From contig JAUSOY010000034.1 in assembly GCA_030656615.1 (NCBI GenBank), positions 1-41,221 on the forward strand: a stretch of DNA of 41,221 nucleotides, in the 5' to 3' direction. Both the position numbers and the translations under genes were made by a program. Below are positions 6,644-16,524 of the stretch, in pieces; within the stretch, counting starts at the first letter, position 1; every line of letters begins with the position of its first letter. Below the pieces are notes generated by a model. That model was not told where the DNA came from, ran no database searches, and saw only the letters and a list, made by a program, of their open reading frames with translations. The DNA is from Bacteroidales bacterium. GTDB taxonomy: Bacteria > Bacteroidota > Bacteroidia > Bacteroidales > TTA-H9.

Positions 6644-9244
6644 TTAATGCCTCAGTGGAATCAAATTTAAAAGAGCCCGACCCTTTCGCTTCCAATTTTC
6701 TTTCTCAAACGACTTTCTAAAAAAAGCATACCAATCGTAAGCAGGCAAATTTTCGGCATACCATGCATCTCTGTTTTCGGGGGAATAAGCAGCTCCCCAG
6801 GCACTTCCAAGCTTTGAAATGAGTGCTCGTGCGGCATCCTCTCTTACACCCCTTACCCGAAGTGTATCCAGATATCGTAAAGCCATTCTCCATTCAGACG
6901 AATCAATAAATCTGTCGATCATCCTTTCTGCAATATTCAAATCAGGATAACGATACAATAAGGCGATGTCATCCGGAAAATCTTCTCCTGCCAAATCCTC
7001 CCGATGAAGCTGATGATATGCTTTGATGGTTTTCATCGAAAGCCACAGCGAATCAGTGAGATGCTTAATATGTAAAAGATCAGCCGAAGATAATAATTCA
7101 TTATAAGCAATTTCATGATGGTGAAGAAGAAGTCTGTCATGAATTTCGAAGGTATCAGGCTGGCAATTATCATGCTCCTTGGATATCAGGATGGCTTCCC
7201 GGGCTATTTCAGCTCCTTTCTTCCACAGACGCTGATCGAATGCTTCCCGCGCCCTGATACTCATCACAAACACATCTTGTCGTAACATCCGGCATTGCAA
7301 CTCAGGAATTTTCTCCAGTAAAACATTATATTGAAATCTAACAGTAGAATCTCCTGATAGTGCGGTTTTTTCTGCAAGGGCATTTCCATATTCAAGCCAT
7401 TTCTTCATCATCTCAGGTTTATCGTCCCAAAACATCGAAGATGCATTGGCAAAACAATTATCAATCAGGCGTCTGGAATGCAATACGATTTTTTGATTCA
7501 CTAAGGAATCCTCCTGAAGTCTGGCAAACTGAATGCTATCGATGGTCTGTAAAAGCACAATTTTGCTTTGCAGGAACACCGAATCGGAAATAAAACCGGG
7601 GATATTCTCCAGGCGATCGAGCAGACGTGCTTTAAAAATACGTGCCATAGCCTCATCTTCCTCATTTCTTCTTTGCAATTTATATTGCTGACGATACGAT
7701 AATATCGTTTCGAAAATACGTTGACCTTTCCCGGTATTTTCGGCACGCAGATATGTAACTGATTCCATGAGCAAAAACTCATAATGCCTTTGCCGGGCCG
7801 CCCTTAGATTCATTTCAAGCCTGTCTTTCTGCGACCATTCACCAATAATTTCAAGGTACTGCGAAGCATTTTCAAAATAATAGATAGCCCGCACCCAGTC
7901 TGAAGTTCCAAGAAAAACCAATCCTTGTTCCAAACAGGCTCCGGCATAAACTTCCGCGGAAGATTTTAATAAAACATCCGAGATTAATAAATCGGAATGA
8001 GCATGGCGAAAATCCAGGGCACGCTGTAAATACATTCCTGACATCCTGAGATTACCAATGCTTGCAGCCTTTTGAGAAACACTGAGGAATGATTCGAGTA
8101 TACCATGGGTATAGTTAGACAGATCGCGTTGACAGGATGCGTACAATTCGGGCTGGTTTAACTGAGAAACCAAAAGTAAAGCATTGGCCGAATGAATCCG
8201 TGCTTCTGCCATGCGGCCCGAATTGGCATAAGCATCGGCCTGTTTAGTAAAAGAAGCTGCGGCTTCTTTTACTAAAACGGTATCGGCGATTGAATCGGAT
8301 GAAAAAATATCCCTTGCAAAAAACCACAAATTCGAATTTTCCAGACTTGCCAATGCCGAAAATAATCCATTGTTTGAAGGTTTGGCAAATGATGAATGCC
8401 TAATCCATCCATCGGTAAGCCTTGTCAGAATCTGTGATGATGGCGTATGAATATATTCGGTGAGCGATACAGACCATCGGGTGGCACCCAAGGTGTAACG
8501 GTATAAATCGATTCCCAGCTTCTGAAACTGCTGTTTAAAATTCATCGGATCCTGTGGCATTCCAATGTGTTCAAGTATTTCACGCTGCTGTAAAAATGTA
8601 AATACGCGCCGCGCCTCGGCGTAGTAATACTGAGCACGGGCTTTGGGTATAAGGCTAATCGCAGAATCAGCCAAAAGCATGGCTGATTTAACAGCTTCAA
8701 CAGCGGCATGATACTCTTTTACAGCCATCTGTGTGGCCTTAAAAACATCAAAGACGGCCTGCGAATATCCTCCGTTCAAAATTTTAATACTGGCAACATC
8801 ATACGCCTCAGGCATACGAAATTGTCCACGTAGTACATTTACTCCATCACCATTCAGCTTTACCTGATACTCGATTTCATCGCCTGTATAACTATTTTTC
8901 AAAACGATCAGTGCCTTAAGCATGGATGGAATCATCAGATTACCAACATTAAAGGAACGGTAGGTTGTAAGTCCACTCACATTATCTACCGTACAACTCA
9001 TTATACCTTCTTCCGTTTCAAACTCCAGGGAATAATGCAACACCACTGAACATTTTCTTACCGGCATGCCTATTTCCTGAGCCAAATCAGCAATCATACG
9101 CGAGCCATATCCCAAGCCACCGCTGGTATCGGCCTGATAACGAATAATTAAGGTATCTGAATAGCGAAAAATATTAGCAAAAGTGGCCGGGGAACAACCA
9201 ACATAAATGAATAGTAATAAAAATGACTTCAGAATATTTCCCAT
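6644..9244 (-). CDS. Large exported protein of unknown family, helical-repeat body
   Basis: I do not recognise this 866-residue protein. The N terminus is a hydrophobic signal sequence; VGC at residues 15-17 could be a lipobox, or cleavage could follow TFA, so it is either a lipoprotein or a periplasmic protein. Residues of about 25-170 look beta-rich (for example SVVLHYSLEFETEEG and VKLNGDGVNVLRGQFRMP). The remainder is a long series of amphipathic helices with repeated Ala-rich pairs (SLENSNLWFFARDIF, YANSGRMAEARIHSANALL, GTSDWVRAIYYFENASQYL), resembling TPR or related solenoids. Its ATG lies two bases after the stop of the M23 peptidase gene (TAAGCATG), so translation is probably coupled and the two products may work together at the envelope. 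Function is unknown. Confidence 0.65.
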   Translation of the reverse strand: MGNILKSFLLLFIYVGCSPATFANIFRYSDTLIIRYQADTSGGLGYGSRMIADLAQEIGMPVRKCSVVLHYSLEFETEEGIMSCTVDNVSGLTTYRSFNVGNLMIPSMLKALIVLKNSYTGDEIEYQVKLNGDGVNVLRGQFRMPEAYDVASIKILNGGYSQAVFDVFKATQMAVKEYHAAVEAVKSAMLLADSAISLIPKARAQYYYAEARRVFTFLQQREILEHIGMPQDPMNFKQQFQKLGIDLYRYTLGATRWSVSLTEYIHTPSSQILTRLTDGWIRHSSFAKPSNNGLFSALASLENSNLWFFARDIFSSDSIADTVLVKEAAASFTKQADAYANSGRMAEARIHSANALLLVSQLNQPELYASCQRDLSNYTHGILESFLSVSQKAASIGNLRMSGMYLQRALDFRHAHSDLLISDVLLKSSAEVYAGACLEQGLVFLGTSDWVRAIYYFENASQYLEIIGEWSQKDRLEMNLRAARQRHYEFLLMESVTYLRAENTGKGQRIFETILSYRQQYKLQRRNEEDEAMARIFKARLLDRLENIPGFISDSVFLQSKIVLLQTIDSIQFARLQEDSLVNQKIVLHSRRLIDNCFANASSMFWDDKPEMMKKWLEYGNALAEKTALSGDSTVRFQYNVLLEKIPELQCRMLRQDVFVMSIRAREAFDQRLWKKGAEIAREAILISKEHDNCQPDTFEIHDRLLLHHHEIAYNELLSSADLLHIKHLTDSLWLSMKTIKAYHQLHREDLAGEDFPDDIALLYRYPDLNIAERMIDRFIDSSEWRMALRYLDTLRVRGVREDAARALISKLGSAWGAAYSPENRDAWYAENLPAYDWYAFFRKSFEKENWKRKGRALLNLIPLRH

Positions 9245-9246
9245 GC

Positions 9247-10959
9247 TTAATTGGTAATATTCAATTTTATACTCCGTGAATTCCCTTTGAAATCCGTAAC
9301 TTCCAATGCAAATGTATTGCTTCCTGATTTCAACTTATCATCAAAATAATACGTCAATAAGCTATTTTTTGGATCATATTCCATCAAAATCCACTGACTA
9401 TTCAGGCTGGCTCGGTATTTAGCAACACCGCTCAAATTATCACTTATTTTGATACGGATATCGGATTGCTGGCGAACACTTTTTCCCTGACTAATATTTA
9501 TCGGCCTAATGACAGGCGCTGTAGTATCGAGCATTATGCTATACGTTCCGAAGCCTCGCAACTTCGCATGAACCCAGGCATTTTCATATTTACTGTCTAC
9601 GGCTGACGGACGTCCTTTTTCATCAATCTTAACCATTATCATTTTATTTTCAAAACCCACCGGGATGGTATCTGCTTTCAATCGCAGTGAAAATGAAGAA
9701 TGAAATGCTACCAAATCTTCATTAATCAAATGAAAGGCTGTAAGATAGGATGGAGATGAATCCTTTCTTGTATAGTTGAAATACATGCTATCATACAGGC
9801 TGTTAGCCGGAATATTGAGAATTATCCCATTATTTTTATACTCAAAATCCTTGTTCCAACTAACTAATTCACCAACAGTTGGTGCACAAACCAGTGAATC
9901 CTTCGATTCTGTGCCCTTAACAACAAATCGAAGAACAGAAACATTATCATAAAAATCGATGACGACGTATTTCATAAAATACGTACAGCCTGCCTCAAAG
10001 AAATAAACTCCTTTTTTTTCACGGGCTGTATATAAACTCAGTCGGTTACCGGGCTCAATATATGTTCTAACTATGCGCCGCTTATTAACTTTATAATCTT
10101 CAAAATCACACAAACTATTAATATATCTCCCTTCGTCGAAAGGAATTCGAAGCATTTGAACTCCCGAAACAAGAACGCTGTCGATATAAAAGGCTATGGA
10201 TTTCACACCATTTTTGTTGGATTCATCATTCAGTAAATCATAGGTCGTTATTCCAAAAGAGGCCAAACCGGCTATTTGTATGGTATCGTAGTCCCGTAAT
10301 CGGTAATTGGGACCCCAGCCACTCAGATTAAAAACCGAAGCATTAAAAGATTTATTGACCTGAGATTGTTTACCATGCGGATAAACTTTTATTAATGAAA
10401 TGGTGGGGCGAATAAAATCCTTTACATAAAATCCATAATCCAAAGGATTTAATGGAACCTGCATGGCTGTTTCGCGTATCTCGAAATGAAGATGTGGCCC
10501 TTCCGAACTTCCCGAATTTCCGCCATAAGAGATGAGATCTCCCTGAGTAACCTTCAATTCATTTCTCTTGGGATATAATTCCACTGCATACGATTCACGG
10601 GAATATTGTTCCTTTTGAGTATAAGACTTGATAATGGGATTAAAATCCTTCAAATGAGCGTATACACTTGTTCTGCCATCGGTATGCTCAATATACAACG
10701 TCTTACCATAGCCGATAGGTGAAATGCTGATGCGTGACACAAACCCATCAGCAATTACATTAATAGGTTTGCCTTCCACTTGTTGTGTCTTGATATCGAT
10801 GCCGCCGTGAAAATGATTTGCACGCAACTCACCGAAAGTACCGGCCAACCTGACAGGAATATTCACAGGGTTAATGTAGAGAGGCTTTACACCGTTTGTC
10901 TGGGCAGTGGAAAGCATCCCTACAAAAACCACAAGAAAAAGTGTCTGAAAAAATCGCAT
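9247..10959 (-). CDS. M23 family metallopeptidase (peptidoglycan endopeptidase type)
   Basis: A 570-residue exported protein with signal peptide (MRFFQTLFLVVFVGMLSTAQ) and a LytM/M23 domain near the N terminus. Zinc ligands are visible: H51 and D55 in HGGIDI, H102 in YAHL, and H156/H158 in HLHFE, so the domain should be catalytically competent. A roughly 30-residue insertion (about 110-140) separates the last two motifs. The C-terminal 400 residues are beta-rich and likely form Ig-like or carbohydrate-binding domains, ending with DNLSGVAKYRASL and NTFALEVTDFKGN. M23 enzymes cut peptide crosslinks in peptidoglycan; the M23-plus-long-beta-tail arrangement is common in Bacteroidota. It lies 11 bases after the M49 gene and runs into the 866-residue gene with only two bases between them, forming a three-gene unit. 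Confidence 0.85.
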   Translation of the reverse strand: MRFFQTLFLVVFVGMLSTAQTNGVKPLYINPVNIPVRLAGTFGELRANHFHGGIDIKTQQVEGKPINVIADGFVSRISISPIGYGKTLYIEHTDGRTSVYAHLKDFNPIIKSYTQKEQYSRESYAVELYPKRNELKVTQGDLISYGGNSGSSEGPHLHFEIRETAMQVPLNPLDYGFYVKDFIRPTISLIKVYPHGKQSQVNKSFNASVFNLSGWGPNYRLRDYDTIQIAGLASFGITTYDLLNDESNKNGVKSIAFYIDSVLVSGVQMLRIPFDEGRYINSLCDFEDYKVNKRRIVRTYIEPGNRLSLYTAREKKGVYFFEAGCTYFMKYVVIDFYDNVSVLRFVVKGTESKDSLVCAPTVGELVSWNKDFEYKNNGIILNIPANSLYDSMYFNYTRKDSSPSYLTAFHLINEDLVAFHSSFSLRLKADTIPVGFENKMIMVKIDEKGRPSAVDSKYENAWVHAKLRGFGTYSIMLDTTAPVIRPINISQGKSVRQQSDIRIKISDNLSGVAKYRASLNSQWILMEYDPKNSLLTYYFDDKLKSGSNTFALEVTDFKGNSRSIKLNITN

Positions 10960-10970
10960 GAAAAATCAGA

Positions 10971-13013
10971 TTAGTTCAGGTTGGGAAGGAAAGAGAATTT
11001 TTTTGAATAATTCATCATCTGTTCAGTGTAATTATCAGGATAAATCACTTTAACATCTGTGATTTTTCCATCCACAATCACAGGTTCCAGAACAGGATTA
11101 ATAAAACCGCTGTACGGAGCCAGATTAAGTTTATTATATCGTTCCAAAACTTCGGTATGCAAGGCTGGGTCAACTTTTACAGCGTAGGTTTCGACCAGTA
11201 GTTTACCAGCCGTGTAATCGCCTTCCGATTTTATGCGTTGCATTTCGAAAAGTAATTTTCCGAACAACGTACGAAGTTTATTATAATCGTTAATAACGAA
11301 ATAGGTTTTACCGTCACGAACCATCTTTTCGATAACATTTTCAGCACGTCCGTTTTCATAACACCATCCGGCGATAAGGGCACGAGAGCGCATATGAGCT
11401 TGTTCAATGGTTTTTCCAGGAACAATACGTACTAATTGGGTCATAAGCCCATTACGGATGTATGAGGAGTATTCTGATTTGGCCACATCAAGCGTAGTAA
11501 AAAGACCCAGTTCGATCATTTTCTGATCCATCATATAATAAAGCGCAAAAAGGTCGGCACGGGCTTCTTCGAGAGGTGATGAATAATTTTTTAAAGCCTC
11601 GGAACTGGTTCCCGGAAGCAACTGACCTGAACCATGGCCCAGGCATTCGTGAAGGTCGGTATGTAGATTTCCGGCCAAAGCACCATGTTCTTTAATGATA
11701 GCCACTTCTTCGGGTGAATAACAAAACTCTTCCAAAGCTCCATTTCCCAAGGATGCCTGATCGTATGCATAGGTGATGTTTTCCATGGTTACTGATTTGG
11801 AGCCATGGTCGCGGCGAATCCAATCGGCATTCGGAAGGTTGATACCAATGGGAGTGGTCGGGTAACAATCGCCACCCAGTTGTGCTACGGTAATTACTTT
11901 CGCTGAAACACCTTTAACCTGAGGTTTCCTGAATCGGGGATCGATGGGCGAATGATCTTCGAACCACTGAGCGTTTTCACTAATGGTGATGGCACGGCGG
12001 GTAGCAATAACATCCTTAAAGTTTACAACCGATTCCCAGGATGCTTTCATTCCCAATGGATCGCCATAAACTTCAATAAAACCATTAACAAAATCGACCA
12101 GTGAATTGTCACCAACCCAAAGAACGTTATAATCGTCCCATGTTTTTAAGTCGCCGGTTTTGTAATACTCGATGAGTTTATCAATCCCTTGCTTCTGATA
12201 ATCATTTTCAGCGACGGTAGAAGCTTTTTCGAGCCAATACACGATTTGAGCGATGGCAGGTCCGTACATTCCATCCAGAACATATTTCTTCTCCAATACC
12301 TTACCATTTTCTTTAATCAGTTTTGAATTCAGACCATAAGAAATGGGCGTATTATCCTCTTTTTTGCGAATGGCATTGTAAAAATCGTCGACTTCTTTTT
12401 CGGTAACTCCTTCATAATAATTACATGCCGAGGCCGCTACGATATCCGAGCCTTCATCCTGCATAACCCGTTTAGGTGCAATTTCAGGATTGAATATCAG
12501 ATCAGTAACCCATTCCATAAAAGTATTATAATCCTGACCTTCGACCATGGGCCATTCTGCACCTGCACTTTTTTGCATCATCCCGACAAATACATCACGC
12601 GATACTTCCGGAAAAAATTTATCAGTACTGTAATGATGATGAATGCCATTTGAAAACCACACCCGTTTGAGATAAATCATAAAATTTTCCCAGTCAGCCG
12701 TGTTGCGGTCACCGCTATATTTTTCGTAAACCGCTTCAAGAGTCCTGCGGATTACCAGATTGTGCTTATAATTTTGATCGAACGTGATATCGCGCCCGCA
12801 AAGTGCCGCCTGACTCAGATAATACACCAGCTCCTTCTGTTGAAGGTTGAGCGAATCCCATGCAGGGATTTGATAGCGAAGAATTTTGGCATCGCCGAAA
12901 CGGTCGATTTGCCACTGAAAATCGGAGGAAGATTTCTCTTCTTTATTGCCTGTATTACAGGACAGAAGCAAAATGCTCATAATAAGAATTAATAGATTGT
13001 TACGGTGAACCAT
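10971..13013 (-). CDS. Dipeptidyl peptidase III-like lipoprotein (peptidase M49)
   Basis: A 680-residue zinc exopeptidase that releases dipeptides from the N terminus of short peptides. The zinc motif is HECLGH (H455, E456, H460), the six-residue form unique to M49, and the downstream glutamate is in EEARAD (E482-D487). The N terminus is a lipoprotein signal: hydrophobic core, then LLSC with Cys19, so the enzyme is probably anchored in the envelope, unlike the cytosolic eukaryotic enzyme. Length fits the Bacteroidota members. It is the first gene of an operon with the M23 peptidase and the 866-residue protein. A -7 box lies 27 bases upstream of the start. ATG at 13013 is chosen because it gives the full lipoprotein signal. 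Confidence 0.9.
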   Translation of the reverse strand: MVHRNNLLILIMSILLLSCNTGNKEEKSSSDFQWQIDRFGDAKILRYQIPAWDSLNLQQKELVYYLSQAALCGRDITFDQNYKHNLVIRRTLEAVYEKYSGDRNTADWENFMIYLKRVWFSNGIHHHYSTDKFFPEVSRDVFVGMMQKSAGAEWPMVEGQDYNTFMEWVTDLIFNPEIAPKRVMQDEGSDIVAASACNYYEGVTEKEVDDFYNAIRKKEDNTPISYGLNSKLIKENGKVLEKKYVLDGMYGPAIAQIVYWLEKASTVAENDYQKQGIDKLIEYYKTGDLKTWDDYNVLWVGDNSLVDFVNGFIEVYGDPLGMKASWESVVNFKDVIATRRAITISENAQWFEDHSPIDPRFRKPQVKGVSAKVITVAQLGGDCYPTTPIGINLPNADWIRRDHGSKSVTMENITYAYDQASLGNGALEEFCYSPEEVAIIKEHGALAGNLHTDLHECLGHGSGQLLPGTSSEALKNYSSPLEEARADLFALYYMMDQKMIELGLFTTLDVAKSEYSSYIRNGLMTQLVRIVPGKTIEQAHMRSRALIAGWCYENGRAENVIEKMVRDGKTYFVINDYNKLRTLFGKLLFEMQRIKSEGDYTAGKLLVETYAVKVDPALHTEVLERYNKLNLAPYSGFINPVLEPVIVDGKITDVKVIYPDNYTEQMMNYSKKFSFLPNLN

Positions 13014-13039
13014 AGCATAAGAGTTTTAGTATTCCGGAA

Positions 13040-13047
13040 CAAAGATA
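13040..13047 (-). promoter_or_regulatory. -7 box of the M49-M23 operon
   Basis: The minus strand reads TATCTTTG, an exact TAnnTTTG match, about 27 bases before the M49 start. No good TTG element is seen at the usual distance, so the promoter may be weak or activator-dependent. Confidence 0.4.
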
Positions 13048-13120
13048 AGAAATGACCACCGATTGGAGGAAATTGTTCCGGGATTCGTTGCCCGAATAAA
13101 AAAGAAAACTCTCTGACAGG

Positions 13121-13160
13121 ATTTTAGTGGCTATGGTTTCCAGAACCAAAGCCACCAAAA
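13121..13160 (-). terminator. Hairpin after the nuo operon
   Basis: An imperfect but long stem (TTTTGGTGGCT-TTGGTT and the matching AACCATAGCCACTAAAA on the minus strand) lies about 35 bases after the last gene of the nuo unit. No T run follows directly, so it may serve as a 3'-end or RNA-stabilising hairpin. Confidence 0.4.
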
Positions 13161-13193
13161 TATCAATCTAAAAATCCAAAAAAAAGAAATAAA

Positions 13194-13514
13194 CTATTTT
13201 ATCCAATAATACGGATCGATGTCTTCCGTTTTCTGGTTCCAATAATCGGCTGAAACCTTAATTCGTTCTTTGGTTTTTAAACTTTTTTCGTAAACCGCGA
13301 TAACCGGATTGAACAATAAATCGGTAACCCCGACTTTATACGTAACCTCGCCTCCCTCTTCTTTAGGAGGAATGGCAAGGCTTATAACCTTAAACCCGTT
13401 ATAAGTCAGTAAATCGCTTAAAAACTGCATTCGTGAGGAAGAAACACCTGTTTCGACCAGGCTACATCGTGTACCTTCTATTTCCTCGACTATATGTTTT
13501 CCTGAAAATGCCAT
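13194..13514 (-). CDS. Small conserved-looking protein at the end of the nuo operon
   Basis: I do not recognise a family. Starting at the ATG at 13514 the product has 106 residues; this start is preferred because AGGAGA lies seven bases upstream and because the longer frame from 13565 would overlap nuoN. The protein is soluble, without membrane segments. It begins MAFSGKHIVEEIEGTRCSLV and ends with DPYYWIK. The segment SSSRMQFLSDLLTYNGFKV followed by KEEGGEVTYKVGVTDLLFNP suggests an alpha/beta fold. It starts 14 bases after the nuoN stop and is followed by the hairpin near 13140, so it is the last gene of the nuo transcript. A role linked to complex I assembly or regulation is only a guess from position. 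Confidence 0.7.
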   Translation of the reverse strand: MAFSGKHIVEEIEGTRCSLVETGVSSSRMQFLSDLLTYNGFKVISLAIPPKEEGGEVTYKVGVTDLLFNPVIAVYEKSLKTKERIKVSADYWNQKTEDIDPYYWIK

Positions 13515-13528
13515 ATTAATTTCTCCTG

Positions 13529-14956
13529 TTAAATTCCAAACTGTAAAACCAACTGGTATATCCATTCATAAACAGGACTGTAAAATCCTACTCCAAAAAT
13601 ACCAACAGCACAAAGAATAAGAGCTATACGAGTATAAACATCGCTTTTAATCACGGGTAATGGTGTTTCTGATTTATTGATAAACATCGCCTTAACAGGC
13701 AAAAGGTAATAATACAACGAGATGGTTGCATTTAACACCGCGATAAAAACGAGCCAATAGTATCCTTGTGAGGCTGCTGACATAAACAGAAAGAATTTTC
13801 CGAAAAATCCGGCAAATGGCGGAATGCCTGCCAGTGAAAATAAAGAAATGGTCAGTAACAGACTTAGTTTTGGATTATTCTTATAAAGCGAATCGTAATC
13901 GTCCATGTTTTCTTTACCGGTGAAGTATGAAATAGCCGAAACCACTCCAAAAGCTCCGAGATTGGAGAAAATATACACCAGTACAAAATACATTATGGTC
14001 GTCATTCCAAATTCAGAAGCATTCAGAATACCCAATAAGATAAAACCAGCCTGGGCAATGGATGAAAAAGCCAGGAAGCGTTTCATATTCTTCTGCCGAA
14101 TGGCGAACAAATTACCAACAGTCATGGTCAGTATGGCTAATGCGTACACCATATTTATCCAGTAACCGGAAAGTTTATCAAAAACAGTAAACAAAATAAT
14201 GCTGAAAATGAATACAGCGGCACCTTTCGACACAACACTCAAATACGAGGTTACACTTACAGGAGCTCCTTCATATACATCTGCTGTCCATAAATGGAAG
14301 GGGACCAATGAAATTTTGAAACCCATACCGGCAAAGAAAAAGATAAGCGACAGAGCCATCAGCGGGCTTTGGTTGATATTGGCATTAATTGCATCAAAAT
14401 ATATTGAACCGGTCATTCCGTAAAGCATTGATAATCCGAATAACAAAATACCCGATGATAATGCAGAGGAAAGGATTAGCTTAATACCAGCTTCTGCCGA
14501 GTTATTACGATAACGGTCGAAAGCAGCAAGAACAGCCATTGGTATGGTAGCCAGTTCCAGTCCGAGGTAAAACATCAGAAAATCGCCGGATGATATCATA
14601 AAATTCATTCCAATAAGTGTGGAAAGAAGTAAAATATAATACTCGGATATCTTACCGGAATTTTCGGGTTTCTTAAGCCATACGGCCGATTGAAGAAGTA
14701 TGATGGCAACACCAACATTCAGAATGTTTTTCATCATAATCTGCATACCGGTAATGCGGAACATTCCTCCGAATAAAACTCCCTCGGTTTGTGGTAGAAA
14801 ACCAGCGAAGGTTACTAAAACAAACAATCCGGTAATCCAGGGTATTATTTTGTGAATTTTTCCGTCATCCGTAAAAATTTCGAATACCAGAACCAGTAGT
14901 GCTAATAAAAGCAGTAGTAGTTCATGACGCATCAACAAAAAGTTTTCGAGTTGCAT
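13529..14956 (-). CDS. nuoN: NADH-quinone oxidoreductase subunit N
   Basis: An antiporter-like membrane subunit of complex I that forms one of the proton channels. At 475 residues with about 14 hydrophobic helices it has the normal size. The family segment FHLWTADVYEGAPVSVTSY, with the conserved His and channel-lining polar residues, and KRFLAFSSIAQAGFILLG are present. It lies 28 bases downstream of nuoM. In E. coli the subunit has 485 residues. The first ATG (MQLENFLLMRHE) is used; a second ATG at residue 9 is possible. Confidence 0.95.
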   Translation of the reverse strand: MQLENFLLMRHELLLLLLALLVLVFEIFTDDGKIHKIIPWITGLFVLVTFAGFLPQTEGVLFGGMFRITGMQIMMKNILNVGVAIILLQSAVWLKKPENSGKISEYYILLLSTLIGMNFMISSGDFLMFYLGLELATIPMAVLAAFDRYRNNSAEAGIKLILSSALSSGILLFGLSMLYGMTGSIYFDAINANINQSPLMALSLIFFFAGMGFKISLVPFHLWTADVYEGAPVSVTSYLSVVSKGAAVFIFSIILFTVFDKLSGYWINMVYALAILTMTVGNLFAIRQKNMKRFLAFSSIAQAGFILLGILNASEFGMTTIMYFVLVYIFSNLGAFGVVSAISYFTGKENMDDYDSLYKNNPKLSLLLTISLFSLAGIPPFAGFFGKFFLFMSAASQGYYWLVFIAVLNATISLYYYLLPVKAMFINKSETPLPVIKSDVYTRIALILCAVGIFGVGFYSPVYEWIYQLVLQFGI

Positions 14957-14984
14957 AATTCTAATTTTCTTCTGTGATAATATC

Positions 14985-16484
14985 TTATAAAGCAGCTAAA
15001 AGTCGACTAACAATAGGATCAAGGCTGAAACCAATCATTTCAGACAGCCAGAATGGAGCAATACCAATGGCGGCAATGGCCAGTATGAGAGCACTTACCG
15101 ACAAACGTTCAAACCATTTGGCATCCTTCATCCCTTCAAAATCCTTATTTTTTATTGGGCCAAGCAGTAAAATACCCACGACCCTGAGAATATATACCGC
15201 CGTTATAACAATGGCCGATACAGCGATGATGGTGGCAACGCGGTGAAACATATCGGGATGCTCAAAAGCTCCTACAAAAATGGTCATTTCGGCAACGAAT
15301 CCTGAGAGACCAGGAAGGCCGAGCGAAGCGAGGCCGCCAATAACGTATGCCACCGATAAGAAAGGAATCACTTTCATTAATCCACCCATTTCATTTATCA
15401 TACGGGTATGTGTACGACCGTAAATCATGCCTATTAAGGCGAAGAAGAGAGCCGTCATAATACCGTGTGAAATCATCTGTAGAATGGCGCCATTCATGGC
15501 TGTTTTATTCATCATCAGCAGTCCGAACAATACAAGTCCGCAATGGCTAACCGACGAATAAGCATTAATATATTTAAGATCTTTCTGAACAATGGCACCA
15601 AATGCCCCATATACCACGCTAATAGCGGTAAGAACAATGAATATTCCCCCAAGCGATTGTGCGGCATCAGGAAGAAGAAAAAGAGCGATGCGGAAAACAC
15701 CATAACCGCCGAGTTTCATCAAAACCCCGGCATGAAGCATGGATACAGCCGTAGGTGCAGAAGCATGACCATCGGGCGACCATGTATGAAATGGGAAAAG
15801 TGCACCAAGGACTCCAAAACCAATGAAAGTAAAGGGGAATAAGAATAATTGCACATTTACTGGAATGTGAATCTTAGAAATTTCCATAATATTCATTGTC
15901 AGCGGTCCGCCATCGGGTGCAGAATTATAATAAATTCCCAGTAACCCAACCATCAGCAAGGCCGATCCACCCATCAACATCAGGGTAAGCTTCATGGCTG
16001 AGTATTCCTTGCGTCCGCTACCCCAGATACCAATTAAAAGATACATTGGTATAACGGCCACTTCATAAAACAGGAACATGGTGAAAATATCAAGAGATAT
16101 AAAAAATCCATAGACCCCCGTTGATAAAATAATCAGGGAAATGAAAAATTCGCGTGATAAATACTCCACCTCCCATGAAGTAAAAATTCCGGTTATGATG
16201 ATGATGGAAGTGAGGGCTATCATAGCAACCGCGATTCCGTCAACACCAACCGTATACCTTATATTAAGACTTTCGTACCAAACGATGTCTTTAACGAGAA
16301 CCATTTCAGCCAAATTACCAGCGGCCCGTTCGCCGAAATACAGATACATCAGTATGCCGGTAAGCAATACCTGTATACCCATTCCTGCGGCAGCAACCAC
16401 CCGTGTTTGTTTCATATTCCGGGTAAACATTATACCAATAACGGTAAGGACCGGAACGATAACAAAGAGCGAAAGTATATTCAT
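14985..16484 (-). CDS. nuoM: NADH-quinone oxidoreductase subunit M
   Basis: The second antiporter-like channel subunit, 499 residues with about 14 membrane helices. Diagnostic segments are LFYEVAVIPMYLLIGIWG, with the channel glutamate, FHTWSPDGHASAPTAVSM, and KDLKYINAYSSVSHCG. It sits between nuoL and nuoN in the usual order, 40 bases after nuoL. The protein is integral to the cytoplasmic membrane. Nothing unusual is seen in length or key residues. Confidence 0.95.
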   Translation of the reverse strand: MNILSLFVIVPVLTVIGIMFTRNMKQTRVVAAAGMGIQVLLTGILMYLYFGERAAGNLAEMVLVKDIVWYESLNIRYTVGVDGIAVAMIALTSIIIITGIFTSWEVEYLSREFFISLIILSTGVYGFFISLDIFTMFLFYEVAVIPMYLLIGIWGSGRKEYSAMKLTLMLMGGSALLMVGLLGIYYNSAPDGGPLTMNIMEISKIHIPVNVQLFLFPFTFIGFGVLGALFPFHTWSPDGHASAPTAVSMLHAGVLMKLGGYGVFRIALFLLPDAAQSLGGIFIVLTAISVVYGAFGAIVQKDLKYINAYSSVSHCGLVLFGLLMMNKTAMNGAILQMISHGIMTALFFALIGMIYGRTHTRMINEMGGLMKVIPFLSVAYVIGGLASLGLPGLSGFVAEMTIFVGAFEHPDMFHRVATIIAVSAIVITAVYILRVVGILLLGPIKNKDFEGMKDAKWFERLSVSALILAIAAIGIAPFWLSEMIGFSLDPIVSRLLAAL

Positions 16485-16524
16485 TTTTTAATGCTTTATA
16501 ATTTCATAATTAATTTAGCTTTTA

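Noticed and set aside
13515-13565. Longer start of the small gene after nuoN
   Set aside because: It would overlap nuoN, and a good ribosome site precedes the ATG at 13514.
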